Positions 16,556-24,660 of a DNA stretch of 64,000 nucleotides are shown one piece after another. Below the pieces are notes generated by a model, which saw only the letters and a list, made by a program, of their open reading frames with translations, was not told the DNA's origin and made no database searches. Within the stretch, counting starts at the first letter, position 1, and each line of letters starts with the position of its first letter. The stretch is from Bacillota bacterium (GTDB taxonomy: Bacteria > Bacillota > UBA4882 > UBA8346). The position numbers and the translations under genes are program-made. The stretch is taken from positions 62,001-126,000 of the forward strand of contig JAEZCE010000078.1 in the NCBI GenBank assembly GCA_023429995.1. The letters run 5' to 3'.

Positions 16556-16577
16556 GAGAACATTTATTAGGAATGGA

Positions 16578-17540
16578 TTACCACGGTTTGGTTTCCGATA
16601 ATACTTTCGTCAAATTGCTGCTGTCAACATCAAGGGTGCCGGTTCCGACGAATTCCGGAACTTTTTTGCCATTGATCAGATCATACATCGAGCTGACGGA
16701 TAATTTACCCATGGCTACGAAGTCTTGGCCGACCAAAGCGCTGGCCAGTCCATCTTTCATAGCTTTCAATACCGGGTAGAAAGTATCCATGGAAACCAAA
16801 ATCCCACCTTTAGCAATCCAAGCTTTGATGTTCGGCATGGATCCCGGAGCGGAGAAATACGGCCAGCCGCCGACGACAAAGAAAGTTTGCAGTTTGGGAT
16901 TGGCCTTAATGTATTGTTCCATCAATTCAACGCCTTTATTGGTATCATCATCGCAAGCCAAAGTGGTAACATATTTGAAGTTCAATTTGGCTCCGGAAAC
17001 AACTTCTTTGAACCCTTTAATCCGGTCATTCAGATTGGGGGCTCCCAAACCACCGGTCAAAACGGCACAGGTAATTTGACCTTTTAATTTGCGGGCGGTT
17101 ACCAGTTTCACCATGGCTTTGCCGCAAGATTTTCCGGCGTTATAGTTGTCCGTTCCAACATAAAACGCTCTCTTGCTGTCTTTGGAATCCGAGTCAAAAC
17201 AAGCTACTTTAATACCGGCGGCGACAGCCCGGTCAATAACGTCCTTTAAAGCGCCGGCGTCATTACAGCTAATGACAAGGCCGTCCACTTTCTTTTGAAT
17301 CAAGCCTTCAATAACTGTTACCTGACCGGCTGCATCGGCTTGGTTTGATCCTGTCCAAATGAACTCCGCTCCCAATTTCTTGGCTTCTTCCTGACCGCCA
17401 ACCTTGGAATCCAAGAAAACGGGATTATCGAGGGATTTTGGAATCATGGCGATGGTGATTGATTTAGCTGAAATTGAAGTTAAACCGATTACACTGACCA
17501 TAAGTAAAAGTACTACCATTAAAACGACAGACTTTTTCAT
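16578..17540 (-). CDS. Sugar ABC transporter substrate-binding protein (RbsB-like)
   Basis: Exported solute-binding protein, 320 residues, with signal peptide MKKSVVLMVVLLLMVSVIG. It matches the periplasmic-binding-protein fold of the LacI/RbsB type: ITIAMIPKSLDNPVF at the start of domain 1, GLIQKKVDGLVISCNDAGAL, VACFDSDSKDSKRAFYVGTDNYNAG at the hinge, and FVVGGWPYF late in the protein. It captures a monosaccharide and passes it to the permease encoded upstream. AAAGGAGG precedes the start. It is the last gene of the ATPase-permease-binding protein operon. The divergent hexuronate genes suggest a uronate or related sugar, but specificity is not readable. Confidence 0.92.
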   Translation of the reverse strand: MKKSVVLMVVLLLMVSVIGLTSISAKSITIAMIPKSLDNPVFLDSKVGGQEEAKKLGAEFIWTGSNQADAAGQVTVIEGLIQKKVDGLVISCNDAGALKDVIDRAVAAGIKVACFDSDSKDSKRAFYVGTDNYNAGKSCGKAMVKLVTARKLKGQITCAVLTGGLGAPNLNDRIKGFKEVVSGAKLNFKYVTTLACDDDTNKGVELMEQYIKANPKLQTFFVVGGWPYFSAPGSMPNIKAWIAKGGILVSMDTFYPVLKAMKDGLASALVGQDFVAMGKLSVSSMYDLINGKKVPEFVGTGTLDVDSSNLTKVLSETKPW

Positions 17541-17597
17541 TCATTTTCCTCCTTTAAAATGTAATCCGGAAATCGTAACTACACCCAATTTATTAAG

Positions 17598-18644
17598 TTA
17601 TTTCACCTCCTTCGCCAATTTCTTTTGCTGATACTCCAAACGTAACCGATCAAATCCGACGGCTATGATAATGACAGATCCAATCGCTGTTTGCACCCAA
17701 TAAGGACTGACATTTAAGAGCACCAAACCATTACGAATGATTCCCATGATAGCGGCGCCGAGAATCGTGCCCAAAACGGTTCCGGAACCGCCGGTAGTAC
17801 TGGCCCCTCCGATAAAGACCGCCGCGATGACATCCAGTTCATAACCTAACGCCAATGTTGATTGGGCGACTCCCAACCGGGCGGCGCAAATAATTCCGCC
17901 GATAGCCGACAACATTCCGCAGGCTACATAGACAAATACCTTCATCCGGGATATATTGATACCGGAAACCTTGGCTGCTTCCTCATTACCACCTAAAGCG
18001 TAAATCCGCCGCCCTAAAACAGTCCGGCCCAAAAAAATTGCAAAAATTATCGCCAGCACTATCATATAAATTACGGGGAAAGGTATCGGCCCCCAATATC
18101 CTTGGCCCAGAAAGGCGAAAAACGGCGGAACGGATACCGTATAACCTTCGGTGATGGCATAAGCCAGTCCCCGCCCTATGCTCAACATTCCTAAAGTGGC
18201 GATGAACGGCGGTAATTTGACTTTCGTGATGAACACGGAATTTAAAAACCCTAAAGCACCGCCTCCAATAATGCCGATCAGGATTGCCACCGGGATCGAA
18301 CAGCCGCTTTTCATGGAAAACCCGGCTAAGATGGCTCCAAATCCCATAATGGAACCTACCGATAAATCAATGCCTCCGGTAATGATTACCATTAACTCGC
18401 CGATGGCAGTGACGGCAATATAAGAAAACTGGCGGGCTACTGAAAAAAGATTGTCCGAGGTAGGAAAGGTCGTCGGGCAAGCGATCCAAAGAACGATACA
18501 AAGGCCGAACAATATTCCGAAAATCCCGATAACTTGGGAGCGGGCAATTTTCTGGATTACGGCTGACAAAAATTGGCCGAAAGACTGTTTCTCTGAAATT
18601 TCCGTTTTCAGGTCGGCTTGGGGATTCACTTCATTTTGATACAT
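17598..18644 (-). CDS. Sugar ABC transporter permease (RbsC-like)
   Basis: Polytopic membrane protein of 348 residues, family BPD_transp_2, forming the channel of a ribose/galactoside-type importer. Diagnostic segments are GGIDLSVGSIMGFGAILAGF, GFLNSVFITKVKLPPFIATLGMLSIGRGLAY and ALGGNEEAAKVSGINISRMK, followed by AVFIGGASTTGGSGTVLGTILGA. The N-terminus (about 30 residues) is cytoplasmic and polar. AAGGAGG lies upstream of the ATG. It is 32 bp from the ATPase gene and 57 bp from the binding protein gene, so the three are co-transcribed. Confidence 0.93.
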   Translation of the reverse strand: MYQNEVNPQADLKTEISEKQSFGQFLSAVIQKIARSQVIGIFGILFGLCIVLWIACPTTFPTSDNLFSVARQFSYIAVTAIGELMVIITGGIDLSVGSIMGFGAILAGFSMKSGCSIPVAILIGIIGGGALGFLNSVFITKVKLPPFIATLGMLSIGRGLAYAITEGYTVSVPPFFAFLGQGYWGPIPFPVIYMIVLAIIFAIFLGRTVLGRRIYALGGNEEAAKVSGINISRMKVFVYVACGMLSAIGGIICAARLGVAQSTLALGYELDVIAAVFIGGASTTGGSGTVLGTILGAAIMGIIRNGLVLLNVSPYWVQTAIGSVIIIAVGFDRLRLEYQQKKLAKEVK

Positions 18645-18676
18645 CAGGTGTAAACCTCCTTCGATTATTTCTAGAT

Positions 18677-20155
18677 TTAACTGATTGCCAAGGCCATGAT
18701 TTTTTCCTGGGAAGCCTCAGCACGGCTCAATTCCCCGGTGACCCGGCCTTCATGCATCACAATAATCCGATCGCTCATTCCCAGGATCTCGGGTAATTCC
18801 GAACTGATCATGATAATAGCGACTCCTTGACGAGCCAGATCGGACATAATCCGGTGGATTTCAGCTTTCGCTCCGACATCAATACCCCGGGTGGGTTCAT
18901 CCAGGATTAAAATGGTTGGTTTAATCGCCAGCCATTTCGCCAAAACCACTTTCTGCTGATTGCCTCCGCTCAAGGTGGCGGTTTTCGTTTCCTGGGAAGC
19001 CGTTTTAATTTTTAATAAATCGACGAAATTCCGGACAATATTCCGTTCTTGGCGGATTTTAATGAAACCGGCGGTATGTAACTTTCTTAAAGATACCAAA
19101 GTACAGTTTTCGCGAACCGACATTCCCAGTACCAAACCTTGATTGCGGCGATCTTCGGTTACAAAAGCAATCCCGCATTTTATCGCCTGTTCCGCCGAGC
19201 GAATCCGGACCGGTTTATCATTTATGAATATTTCACCGCCAAAACGCGGGTCCAGACCAAATATAGCCCGCATTAATTCAGTGCGGCCGGCTCCCACCAA
19301 CCCGGCGACTCCCAGTATCTCGCCCTTTCGGAGACTAAAACCGATATTTTTTACTGCCGGAGATGAAATATGTTTCACTCTCAATATTTCTTCGCCGATG
19401 GGAACCTGTTCTTTCACAAATATATTCTTTAGTTCCCGACCGACCATCAATTGAATGATCGAACTTTCATTTAATTCATTTTTACTCAACTCCCCGGCGT
19501 TATTTCCGTCCCGTAATACTTGCACCCGATCCGCAATTGTAAATATTTCATTTAACCTGTGAGATATAAAAATGACGGATACACCGGACGCTTTCAAGTT
19601 CCGAATGATTTCAAACAATAACTGGGTTTCCCGTTCCGTTAAAGAAGAAGTGGGCTCATCCATGACAATCAATTTTGCTTTTAGTGAGAGCGCCTTTGCG
19701 ACTTCCACCATTTGCCTTTGAGAAACCTGTAAATTACAAACCAAAGTTTCAGGCGAGCAATTCAAACCAACCCTTTCCATTAAAGAACCTGCAAGTTTGA
19801 TGGTTTTCCTTTTATCAAGAAAAGAAACTAACATTCTATTTTCCCGGCCCATAAAGATGTTTTCCGCCACACTTAAATTCGGTAATAAATTAAGTTCTTG
19901 AAAAATGACACTGATACCCAGGGTATGAGAGCGATGGGGTGAGGAGATCTCAACTTTACGGCCTTCATAAATTATCTCACCGCTATCCTTCTGATAGACC
20001 CCTGCTAAAATTTTTATTAAAGTTGATTTACCTGCCCCGTTTTCACCCATTAGCGCCAATATTTCCCCACTTTTTACAGTTAAATTGACTTGTTGAAGCG
20101 CAATCACTCCGGGGAAGCGTTTACAGATGTTATTCATTCGCAAGAGTTCCGCCAT
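18677..20155 (-). CDS. Sugar ABC transporter ATPase, double-domain (RbsA/MglA-like)
   Basis: A 492-residue protein with two tandem ABC domains. The first has Walker A GENGAGKSTLIK, signature VSQRQMVEVAKAL and Walker B LIVMDEPTSSL. The second has GLVGAGRTELM in place of a canonical Walker A, signature LSGGNQQKVVLAKWL and Walker B ILILDEPTRGIDVG. This asymmetry is normal for the RbsA/MglA family. The start MAELLRMNNICKRFPG at 20155 was chosen from GGAGTG upstream; 17 further in-frame residues precede it without support. It is the first gene of the operon, with a candidate promoter at 20230-20258. Confidence 0.93.
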   Translation of the reverse strand: MAELLRMNNICKRFPGVIALQQVNLTVKSGEILALMGENGAGKSTLIKILAGVYQKDSGEIIYEGRKVEISSPHRSHTLGISVIFQELNLLPNLSVAENIFMGRENRMLVSFLDKRKTIKLAGSLMERVGLNCSPETLVCNLQVSQRQMVEVAKALSLKAKLIVMDEPTSSLTERETQLLFEIIRNLKASGVSVIFISHRLNEIFTIADRVQVLRDGNNAGELSKNELNESSIIQLMVGRELKNIFVKEQVPIGEEILRVKHISSPAVKNIGFSLRKGEILGVAGLVGAGRTELMRAIFGLDPRFGGEIFINDKPVRIRSAEQAIKCGIAFVTEDRRNQGLVLGMSVRENCTLVSLRKLHTAGFIKIRQERNIVRNFVDLLKIKTASQETKTATLSGGNQQKVVLAKWLAIKPTILILDEPTRGIDVGAKAEIHRIMSDLARQGVAIIMISSELPEILGMSDRIIVMHEGRVTGELSRAEASQEKIMALAIS

Positions 20156-20229
20156 TTGTTGAAACCACTCCTTATTTTCAAAAATATCTTCAGCTACACT
20201 TTTCAAAATAATATTTGATTTCCTTTAAC

Positions 20230-20258
20230 AGTATAGAAAACTAAATTTAACATTTGAA
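20230..20258 (-). promoter_or_regulatory. Candidate promoter of the sugar ABC operon
   Basis: On the minus strand TTCAAA (20253-20258), a 17-bp spacer and TATACT (20230-20235). The -10 box is good and the -35 box matches four of six positions. It lies about 75 bp upstream of the ATPase start. The rest of the 20156-20441 gap is AT-rich and shows nothing else clear. Confidence 0.45.
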
Positions 20259-20441
20259 TGAGTAATTTTTGATTTTCATAGAATATTTTTTCCATCTGAA
20301 ACCCTTTTTACAAAGATGAAAAGTTTGTTCCATTGGAAAAGAAACAAATATTGAATTTTTCCTAATTTCATATATATGTTCCAGGATTAACCATCATGAT
20401 TCCTTTGAAATTAACCGAATCTGAATTAATGATGATGCATT

Positions 20442-20471
20442 AAAAAAGGAAGCCGGTTGTATCCGACTTCC
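20442..20471 (-). terminator. Terminator after the 122-aa gene
   Basis: On the minus strand GGAAGTCGG and CCGGCTTCC form a hairpin with one mismatch and a six-base loop, followed by TTTTTT. It sits about 50 bp after the stop of the hypothetical gene at 20518. Confidence 0.7.
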
Positions 20472-20517
20472 CGATAATATTCTATATGGATAGAGCGACC
20501 GGCTTATTCATCTTCTT

Positions 20518-20886
20518 TTAAATCGCCAGCCTCGCCTGTAAAGGCATCCACCGTAACATAACCAATCCTCCTATACCGTCATGGTCGTCAATGATCACCA
20601 ACCAATATTGATTATCGCGATATTCAACATGAAAAGTATATTCCTCACCGGGATATTCTCCATACGCCCGATAAAAAACTTCCAGGGCTTTACGGAAAGC
20701 CTTTTCAGGAGAGATGGCATTCGGCGGGATCTTATTGACGATTTCTATAATATCCCTCGCCGTATCCTGCCTGCCATTGACCTGAATGACAATTGTCTCA
20801 TCAGGTTTCGGTATTGGAGCGGTGGCATCCACCACAATACTTTCTCCAGGCTTCAAGCTGCATTCACCGATGATACAACCATTCAT
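20518..20886 (-). CDS. Hypothetical protein
   Basis: A 122-residue acidic soluble protein from the first ATG, of no recognised family: MNGCIIGECSLKPGESIVVD, then TIVIQVNGRQDTARDIIEIV, KAFRKALEVFYRAYGEYPGE and EYTFHVEYRDNQYWLVIIDDH. The upstream sequence in the same frame stays open for about 20 codons and looks coding (EWTWEKEALQKFQYWIHT) back to a TAG at about 20946. The ATG at 20884-20886 has only a weak ribosome-binding site. The true N-terminus may therefore be longer, with a non-standard start or a frameshift. It lies alone between the sugar transporter and uxuB. Its own terminator supports a transcribed gene. Confidence 0.6.
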   Translation of the reverse strand: MNGCIIGECSLKPGESIVVDATAPIPKPDETIVIQVNGRQDTARDIIEIVNKIPPNAISPEKAFRKALEVFYRAYGEYPGEEYTFHVEYRDNQYWLVIIDDHDGIGGLVMLRWMPLQARLAI

Positions 20887-20982
20887 GGTGTGGATCCAAT
20901 ATTGGAACTTTTGCAGCGCCTCTTTTTCCCAAGTCCATTCTCGCTAATAGGTTAAAAGTATATTACAATTTCGCAGTAAGAA

Positions 20983-21011
20983 TTGACTAATTTTCAAATC
21001 CTTGCTTTAAT
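20983..21011 (+). promoter_or_regulatory. Promoter of uxuB-uxuA
   Basis: TTGACT at 20983-20988, a 17-bp spacer and TTTAAT at 21006-21011. It is placed about 130 bp upstream of uxuB, with a candidate GntR-type operator just downstream. Confidence 0.5.
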
Positions 21012-21030
21012 GATATCAAAAGGGCATGTA

Positions 21031-21043
21031 TGGTAGTATACAA
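21031..21043. promoter_or_regulatory. Candidate GntR/FCD regulator operator
   Basis: TGGTAGTATACAA is an imperfect palindrome around GTATAC, the type of site bound by FadR/UxuR-like regulators. It lies 19 bp after the -10 box of the uxuB promoter, where a bound repressor would block initiation or elongation. The matching regulator is probably the FCD protein at 23975. Confidence 0.35.
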
Positions 21044-21142
21044 GTTTGGTTGAAAAAAATATTCATTCCCGTCTAAATTTCAAGTCATGGTGTCGTTGTT
21101 AATAATTCGCGAAAATATTTAGAATGAAAGGATTTTTAAGCG

Positions 21143-22759
21143 ATGGTAAAATTAAGTAAAGAAAATCTTCTGAATCGTCAGGCTTGGCTGGATTCTGGGA
21201 TTGAAGCGCCGGATTTTGATTATGCCGAAATGGTGGCCCAAACGAAAAAAGCTCCTACATGGATTCATTTTGGGGCCGGCAATATTTTCAGAGGTTTTCC
21301 CGCCCTTTTGCAGCAAAAATTGCTAAATGCCGGAAAAGCTTCGACCGGTATTGTGGCCGTTGAGACTTTTGATTTTGAAATTATCGAGCGAATCTACCGG
21401 CCTTACGACAATTTGAGTTTGCTGGTCATCATGAACCCCGATGGATCGCTCAGCAAAAAAATAGTCGCCAGCATCGCCGAGGGATTGATTGGCGATGTTT
21501 CCCATCCAGGCGACTGGCAACGGTTGCAAGAAATATTTGCCGGCACCTCCCTGCAAATGGCTAGTTTTACTATTACTGAAAAAGGCTATGGTCTGAAAAA
21601 GATTTCCGGCGAATACCTGGAAGATGTTTTGCAAGATATGCAAAACGGCCCCAGCCATCCCCGTCATATTATGTCTAAAGTGGCTGCTTTGATCTACCAT
21701 CGTTATCAAAACAGTAAGTCACCCATTGCTTTGGTCAGTATGGACAATTGTTCCCACAACGGGGAAAAACTCCATCAAGCGGTAGAATCGATTGTGAAGG
21801 CTTGGGTAGACAATCGTCTGGTGGAAAAAGGATTTTTGGAATATATCAGCGATCCGCTTCAAGTATCTTTTCCTTGGTCGATGATAGACAAAATCACTCC
21901 CCGGCCTTCCGAAAAAGTTCAAACTGCGCTTGAAGCCGCCGGTTTTGAAAACACTGAAATCCTATGCACCTCCAAAAACACTTACATCGCGCCTTTCGTG
22001 AATGCCGAAGGCCCTCAATATCTCGTGATTGAAGACAGCTTTCCGTGCGGGCGGCCTCCACTGGAAGAAGCCGGTGTCTTATTTACCGACCGGCAGACGG
22101 TGGAACGGGTTGAAAAGATGAAAGTCTGTACCTGCCTTAATCCTTTACATACCGCCCTGGCAGTGTTTGGATGCCTGCTTGGCTATACTTCGATTGCGGC
22201 TGAAATGAAGGATGTTCATTTAAGTAAATTGGTTGAAAAAATCGGTTATCAAGAAGGATTACCGGTGGTCGTGAATCCGGGAGTGATCCATCCGGAAGAT
22301 TTCATCCGGGAAGTCATTGAAGAGAGACTCCCCAATCCCTACATTCCGGACACACCTCAGAGGATCGCCTCCGATACTTCACAAAAAGTAGGTATCCGCT
22401 TCGGCGAGACCATTAAAGCCTACCACGAAAGGAGTGATTTAAACCCTGCCGCTCTCACTTATATTCCATTGGCTATAGCCGGTTGGTGCCGTTATTTACT
22501 GGGGCTGGATGACAATGGACAAGTTATGCCACTAAGCCCAGATCCGATGCTGGATGTACTAAAGTCCTATCTCGCTGGAGTTCAATTGGGTAAGAAGGAT
22601 TCTGCAGGCGATTGTCTGAAACCTATTTTGTCCAATGAAAGACTATTTGGTTCCAACCTCTATGAAGTGGGACTCGGAGAAAAAATTGAAAACATTTTCC
22701 GGGAATTGATATCCGGTAACGGGGCGGTAAGAACAACGTTGCAAAAGTATTTGGGATAA
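21143..22759 (+). CDS. uxuB: Fructuronate reductase / mannitol dehydrogenase family
   Basis: NAD-dependent polyol/uronate dehydrogenase of 538 residues. UxuB converts D-fructuronate to D-mannonate in glucuronate breakdown. The N-terminal nucleotide-binding part has WIHFGAGNIFRGFPALL; the C-terminal part carries the family signature with the catalytic lysine in EMKVCTCLNPLHTALAVFGCLLG-like sequence, where the usual K-x5-N-x2-H spacing is visible (KVCTCLNPLH). AAAGGA precedes the ATG. The gene is followed after 37 bp by uxuA, which makes the next enzyme of the pathway, so the assignment to UxuB rather than mannitol dehydrogenase is well supported by context. Confidence 0.9.
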   Translation: MVKLSKENLLNRQAWLDSGIEAPDFDYAEMVAQTKKAPTWIHFGAGNIFRGFPALLQQKLLNAGKASTGIVAVETFDFEIIERIYRPYDNLSLLVIMNPDGSLSKKIVASIAEGLIGDVSHPGDWQRLQEIFAGTSLQMASFTITEKGYGLKKISGEYLEDVLQDMQNGPSHPRHIMSKVAALIYHRYQNSKSPIALVSMDNCSHNGEKLHQAVESIVKAWVDNRLVEKGFLEYISDPLQVSFPWSMIDKITPRPSEKVQTALEAAGFENTEILCTSKNTYIAPFVNAEGPQYLVIEDSFPCGRPPLEEAGVLFTDRQTVERVEKMKVCTCLNPLHTALAVFGCLLGYTSIAAEMKDVHLSKLVEKIGYQEGLPVVVNPGVIHPEDFIREVIEERLPNPYIPDTPQRIASDTSQKVGIRFGETIKAYHERSDLNPAALTYIPLAIAGWCRYLLGLDDNGQVMPLSPDPMLDVLKSYLAGVQLGKKDSAGDCLKPILSNERLFGSNLYEVGLGEKIENIFRELISGNGAVRTTLQKYLG

Positions 22760-22796
22760 GAAGTACTGATAACATTATAGAACGGAAGTGACAACG

Positions 22797-23876
22797 ATGA
22801 AGATGACTTTTAGATGGTTTGGAGACACGGACAGCATCACCCTTGATAAGATCAGACAAATCCCGGGAAGGCCCGGGATTGTCGGAGCCTTATACGATGT
22901 CCCCGTAGGGGAAACTTGGCCCGTCGAAAAAATAAAGCACTTGAAAGACACCGTAACCAAAGCCGGACTTGAGTTAGAGGTTATCGAAAGTGTAAACATT
23001 CATGATGACATCAAAATTGGCCTTCCAAGCCGGGATCGCTACATCGAGAACTATCAACAAAGCCTTAGAAATCTATCCAAATTCGGCATTAAGGTCGTAT
23101 GTTACAACTTCATGCCGGTGTTTGATTGGACCCGTTCCGAACTGGCAAGGCCCTTGCCGGATGGTTCCAACGCCATGGCTTATGATGGAAAAAAAGTAGA
23201 ACAAGTCGATCCGAATCAATTCGCCCAAGAAATCATGAAGGTCTGTACGGATGATCTTCAGATGCCTGGTTGGGAACCCGAAAGATTGCAAACCCTAAAA
23301 GTACTGTTTGAAAAATACCAAGGCGTCGATGAAGAAAAACTCTTCGAAAATCTAGGGTATTTCTTGAAAGCCATTGTTCCCGTATGTGAGGAAGTTGGTA
23401 TTAAAATGGCCATTCATCCTGATGATCCACCGTGGTCAATTTTTGGATTACCCCGGATTGTTACCAACAAAGCCAATTTGGAACGTATTGTCAATCTGGT
23501 GGATAATCCATGCAATGGGTTAACCCTGTGCAGCGGCTGCCTGGGCGCCAACCCCGACAATAATATACCCTCCATCATTCGCCATTTTGGCGGAAAAGGC
23601 CGGATTCATTTCGGGCATGTCAGAAATATCAAGATTGTTTCCAGAAATGAATTCTATGAATCATCCCATTTATCTTCGGATGGCTCGCTGGATTTGTTCG
23701 AGATTATGAAAGCCTACTATGACGTTGATTTTGAAGGATATATCCGGCCCGATCACGGCAGGATGATCTGGGGTGAAACCGGCAGGCCGGGATATGGCTT
23801 ATACGACCGGGCTCTGGGAATTGCCTATCTAAACGGATTATGGGAAGCCATTGACAAAATGACGAAAAAAGCTTAA
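22797..23876 (+). CDS. uxuA: Mannonate dehydratase
   Basis: Converts D-mannonate to 2-keto-3-deoxy-D-gluconate, a TIM-barrel metal enzyme. The protein of 359 residues begins MKMTFRWFGDTDSITLDKIR and keeps family hallmarks: IPGRPGIVGALYDVPVGETW, YNFMPVFDWTRSEL, MAIHPDDPPWSIFGLPRIV, TLCSGCLGANPDN, IHFGHVRN and RPDHGRMIWGE. The ATG at 22797 is preceded by GGAAGTG six bases upstream, better than the GTG at 22788. It is co-transcribed with uxuB and followed by a 16-bp hairpin. The product would need KdgK and KDPG aldolase, which are not in this window. Confidence 0.95.
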   Translation: MKMTFRWFGDTDSITLDKIRQIPGRPGIVGALYDVPVGETWPVEKIKHLKDTVTKAGLELEVIESVNIHDDIKIGLPSRDRYIENYQQSLRNLSKFGIKVVCYNFMPVFDWTRSELARPLPDGSNAMAYDGKKVEQVDPNQFAQEIMKVCTDDLQMPGWEPERLQTLKVLFEKYQGVDEEKLFENLGYFLKAIVPVCEEVGIKMAIHPDDPPWSIFGLPRIVTNKANLERIVNLVDNPCNGLTLCSGCLGANPDNNIPSIIRHFGGKGRIHFGHVRNIKIVSRNEFYESSHLSSDGSLDLFEIMKAYYDVDFEGYIRPDHGRMIWGETGRPGYGLYDRALGIAYLNGLWEAIDKMTKKA

Positions 23877-23894
23877 AACTGAATCGTTAGGACT

Positions 23895-23938
23895 TTTATA
23901 AAGGCTCTGTGAAAAATTTACAACAGAGCCTTTATAAA
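23895..23938 (+). terminator. Hairpin between uxuA and the GntR regulator
   Basis: A perfect 16-bp stem (TTTATAAAGGCTCTGT and its complement) with a 12-base loop between uxuA and the regulator gene. The following bases are TATAAATAG without a strong T-run, so it may terminate only partly and lower regulator expression. Confidence 0.55.
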
Positions 23939-23974
23939 TAGTTCGTTAACGATTAATAAAGGAGACTGCTAAAG

Positions 23975-24655
23975 GTGGAAGTTTTAGAAAAACTATCCGG
24001 TGAGTCCATGCGGGAATATATCATCCGGGTATTAAAGCATAATATCATTCATTTATCTCTTAAACCCGGACAAAATATCAGCGAAACGGACATCGCCGCG
24101 CAATTGGGCGTTAGCAGGACTCCAGTCCGGGAAGCGTTTATTGTCTTGTCTCATGAATCACTACTGGAAGTTTACCCCCAAAAAGGCACTTACATTTCAG
24201 CGATTGATCTCAATCTGGTTGAAGAAGCCAGATTTTTACGATTAACAATGGAAAAAGCCATCATCAAAATGGCCTGTGACTTTTTAACCCCTTCATATAC
24301 CGAGGAGTTGGAAGAAAACCTTCATCTCCAGGAGTTTTATTTATCGAGTTTGAACTCTCCTAAATTATTGGAGCTCGATAACCAATTTCACCGGATCCTT
24401 TTTAAAGCCTGCAAAAAAGAACGAATTTTTCTGCTGATTGAATCGGTAAACACTCATTTTAATCGCATCCGTATGCTGCGATTGACGACTAGTTTTCAAG
24501 TAGACAAAATACTCTTTGAACACCGCGAGATCCTCTCGGCCATTAAAGAAAAAGACGCCGCAAAATTGGAAAGACTAATCGAAACCCATTTAACCGGCTT
24601 TAAGATCGAACATGGATTATTGCAAGAGCAGTATCCGGATTATTTCAAACGATGA
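23975..24655 (+). CDS. GntR-family regulator with FCD domain (UxuR/ExuR-like)
   Basis: A 226-residue transcriptional regulator. The winged helix-turn-helix spans residues about 12-75 (NISETDIAAQLGVSRTPVRE, LLEVYPQKGTYIS), and an all-helical FCD ligand-binding domain fills the rest (ARFLRLTMEKAII, DNQFHRILFKACKKERI, HREILSAIKEKDAAKLE with metal-binding-type histidines). Regulators of this kind usually repress uronate genes until the sugar acid binds. It is directly downstream of uxuB-uxuA. The start is GTG with AAAGGAG about 12 bases upstream. Its stop lies five bases from the convergent cheB stop. Confidence 0.88.
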   Translation: MEVLEKLSGESMREYIIRVLKHNIIHLSLKPGQNISETDIAAQLGVSRTPVREAFIVLSHESLLEVYPQKGTYISAIDLNLVEEARFLRLTMEKAIIKMACDFLTPSYTEELEENLHLQEFYLSSLNSPKLLELDNQFHRILFKACKKERIFLLIESVNTHFNRIRMLRLTTSFQVDKILFEHREILSAIKEKDAAKLERLIETHLTGFKIEHGLLQEQYPDYFKR

Positions 24656-24660
24656 AAGTT

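Noticed and set aside
20156..20441. Hidden gene in the AT-rich gap before the sugar ABC operon
   Set aside because: No open frame with plausible composition or ribosome-binding site on either strand.
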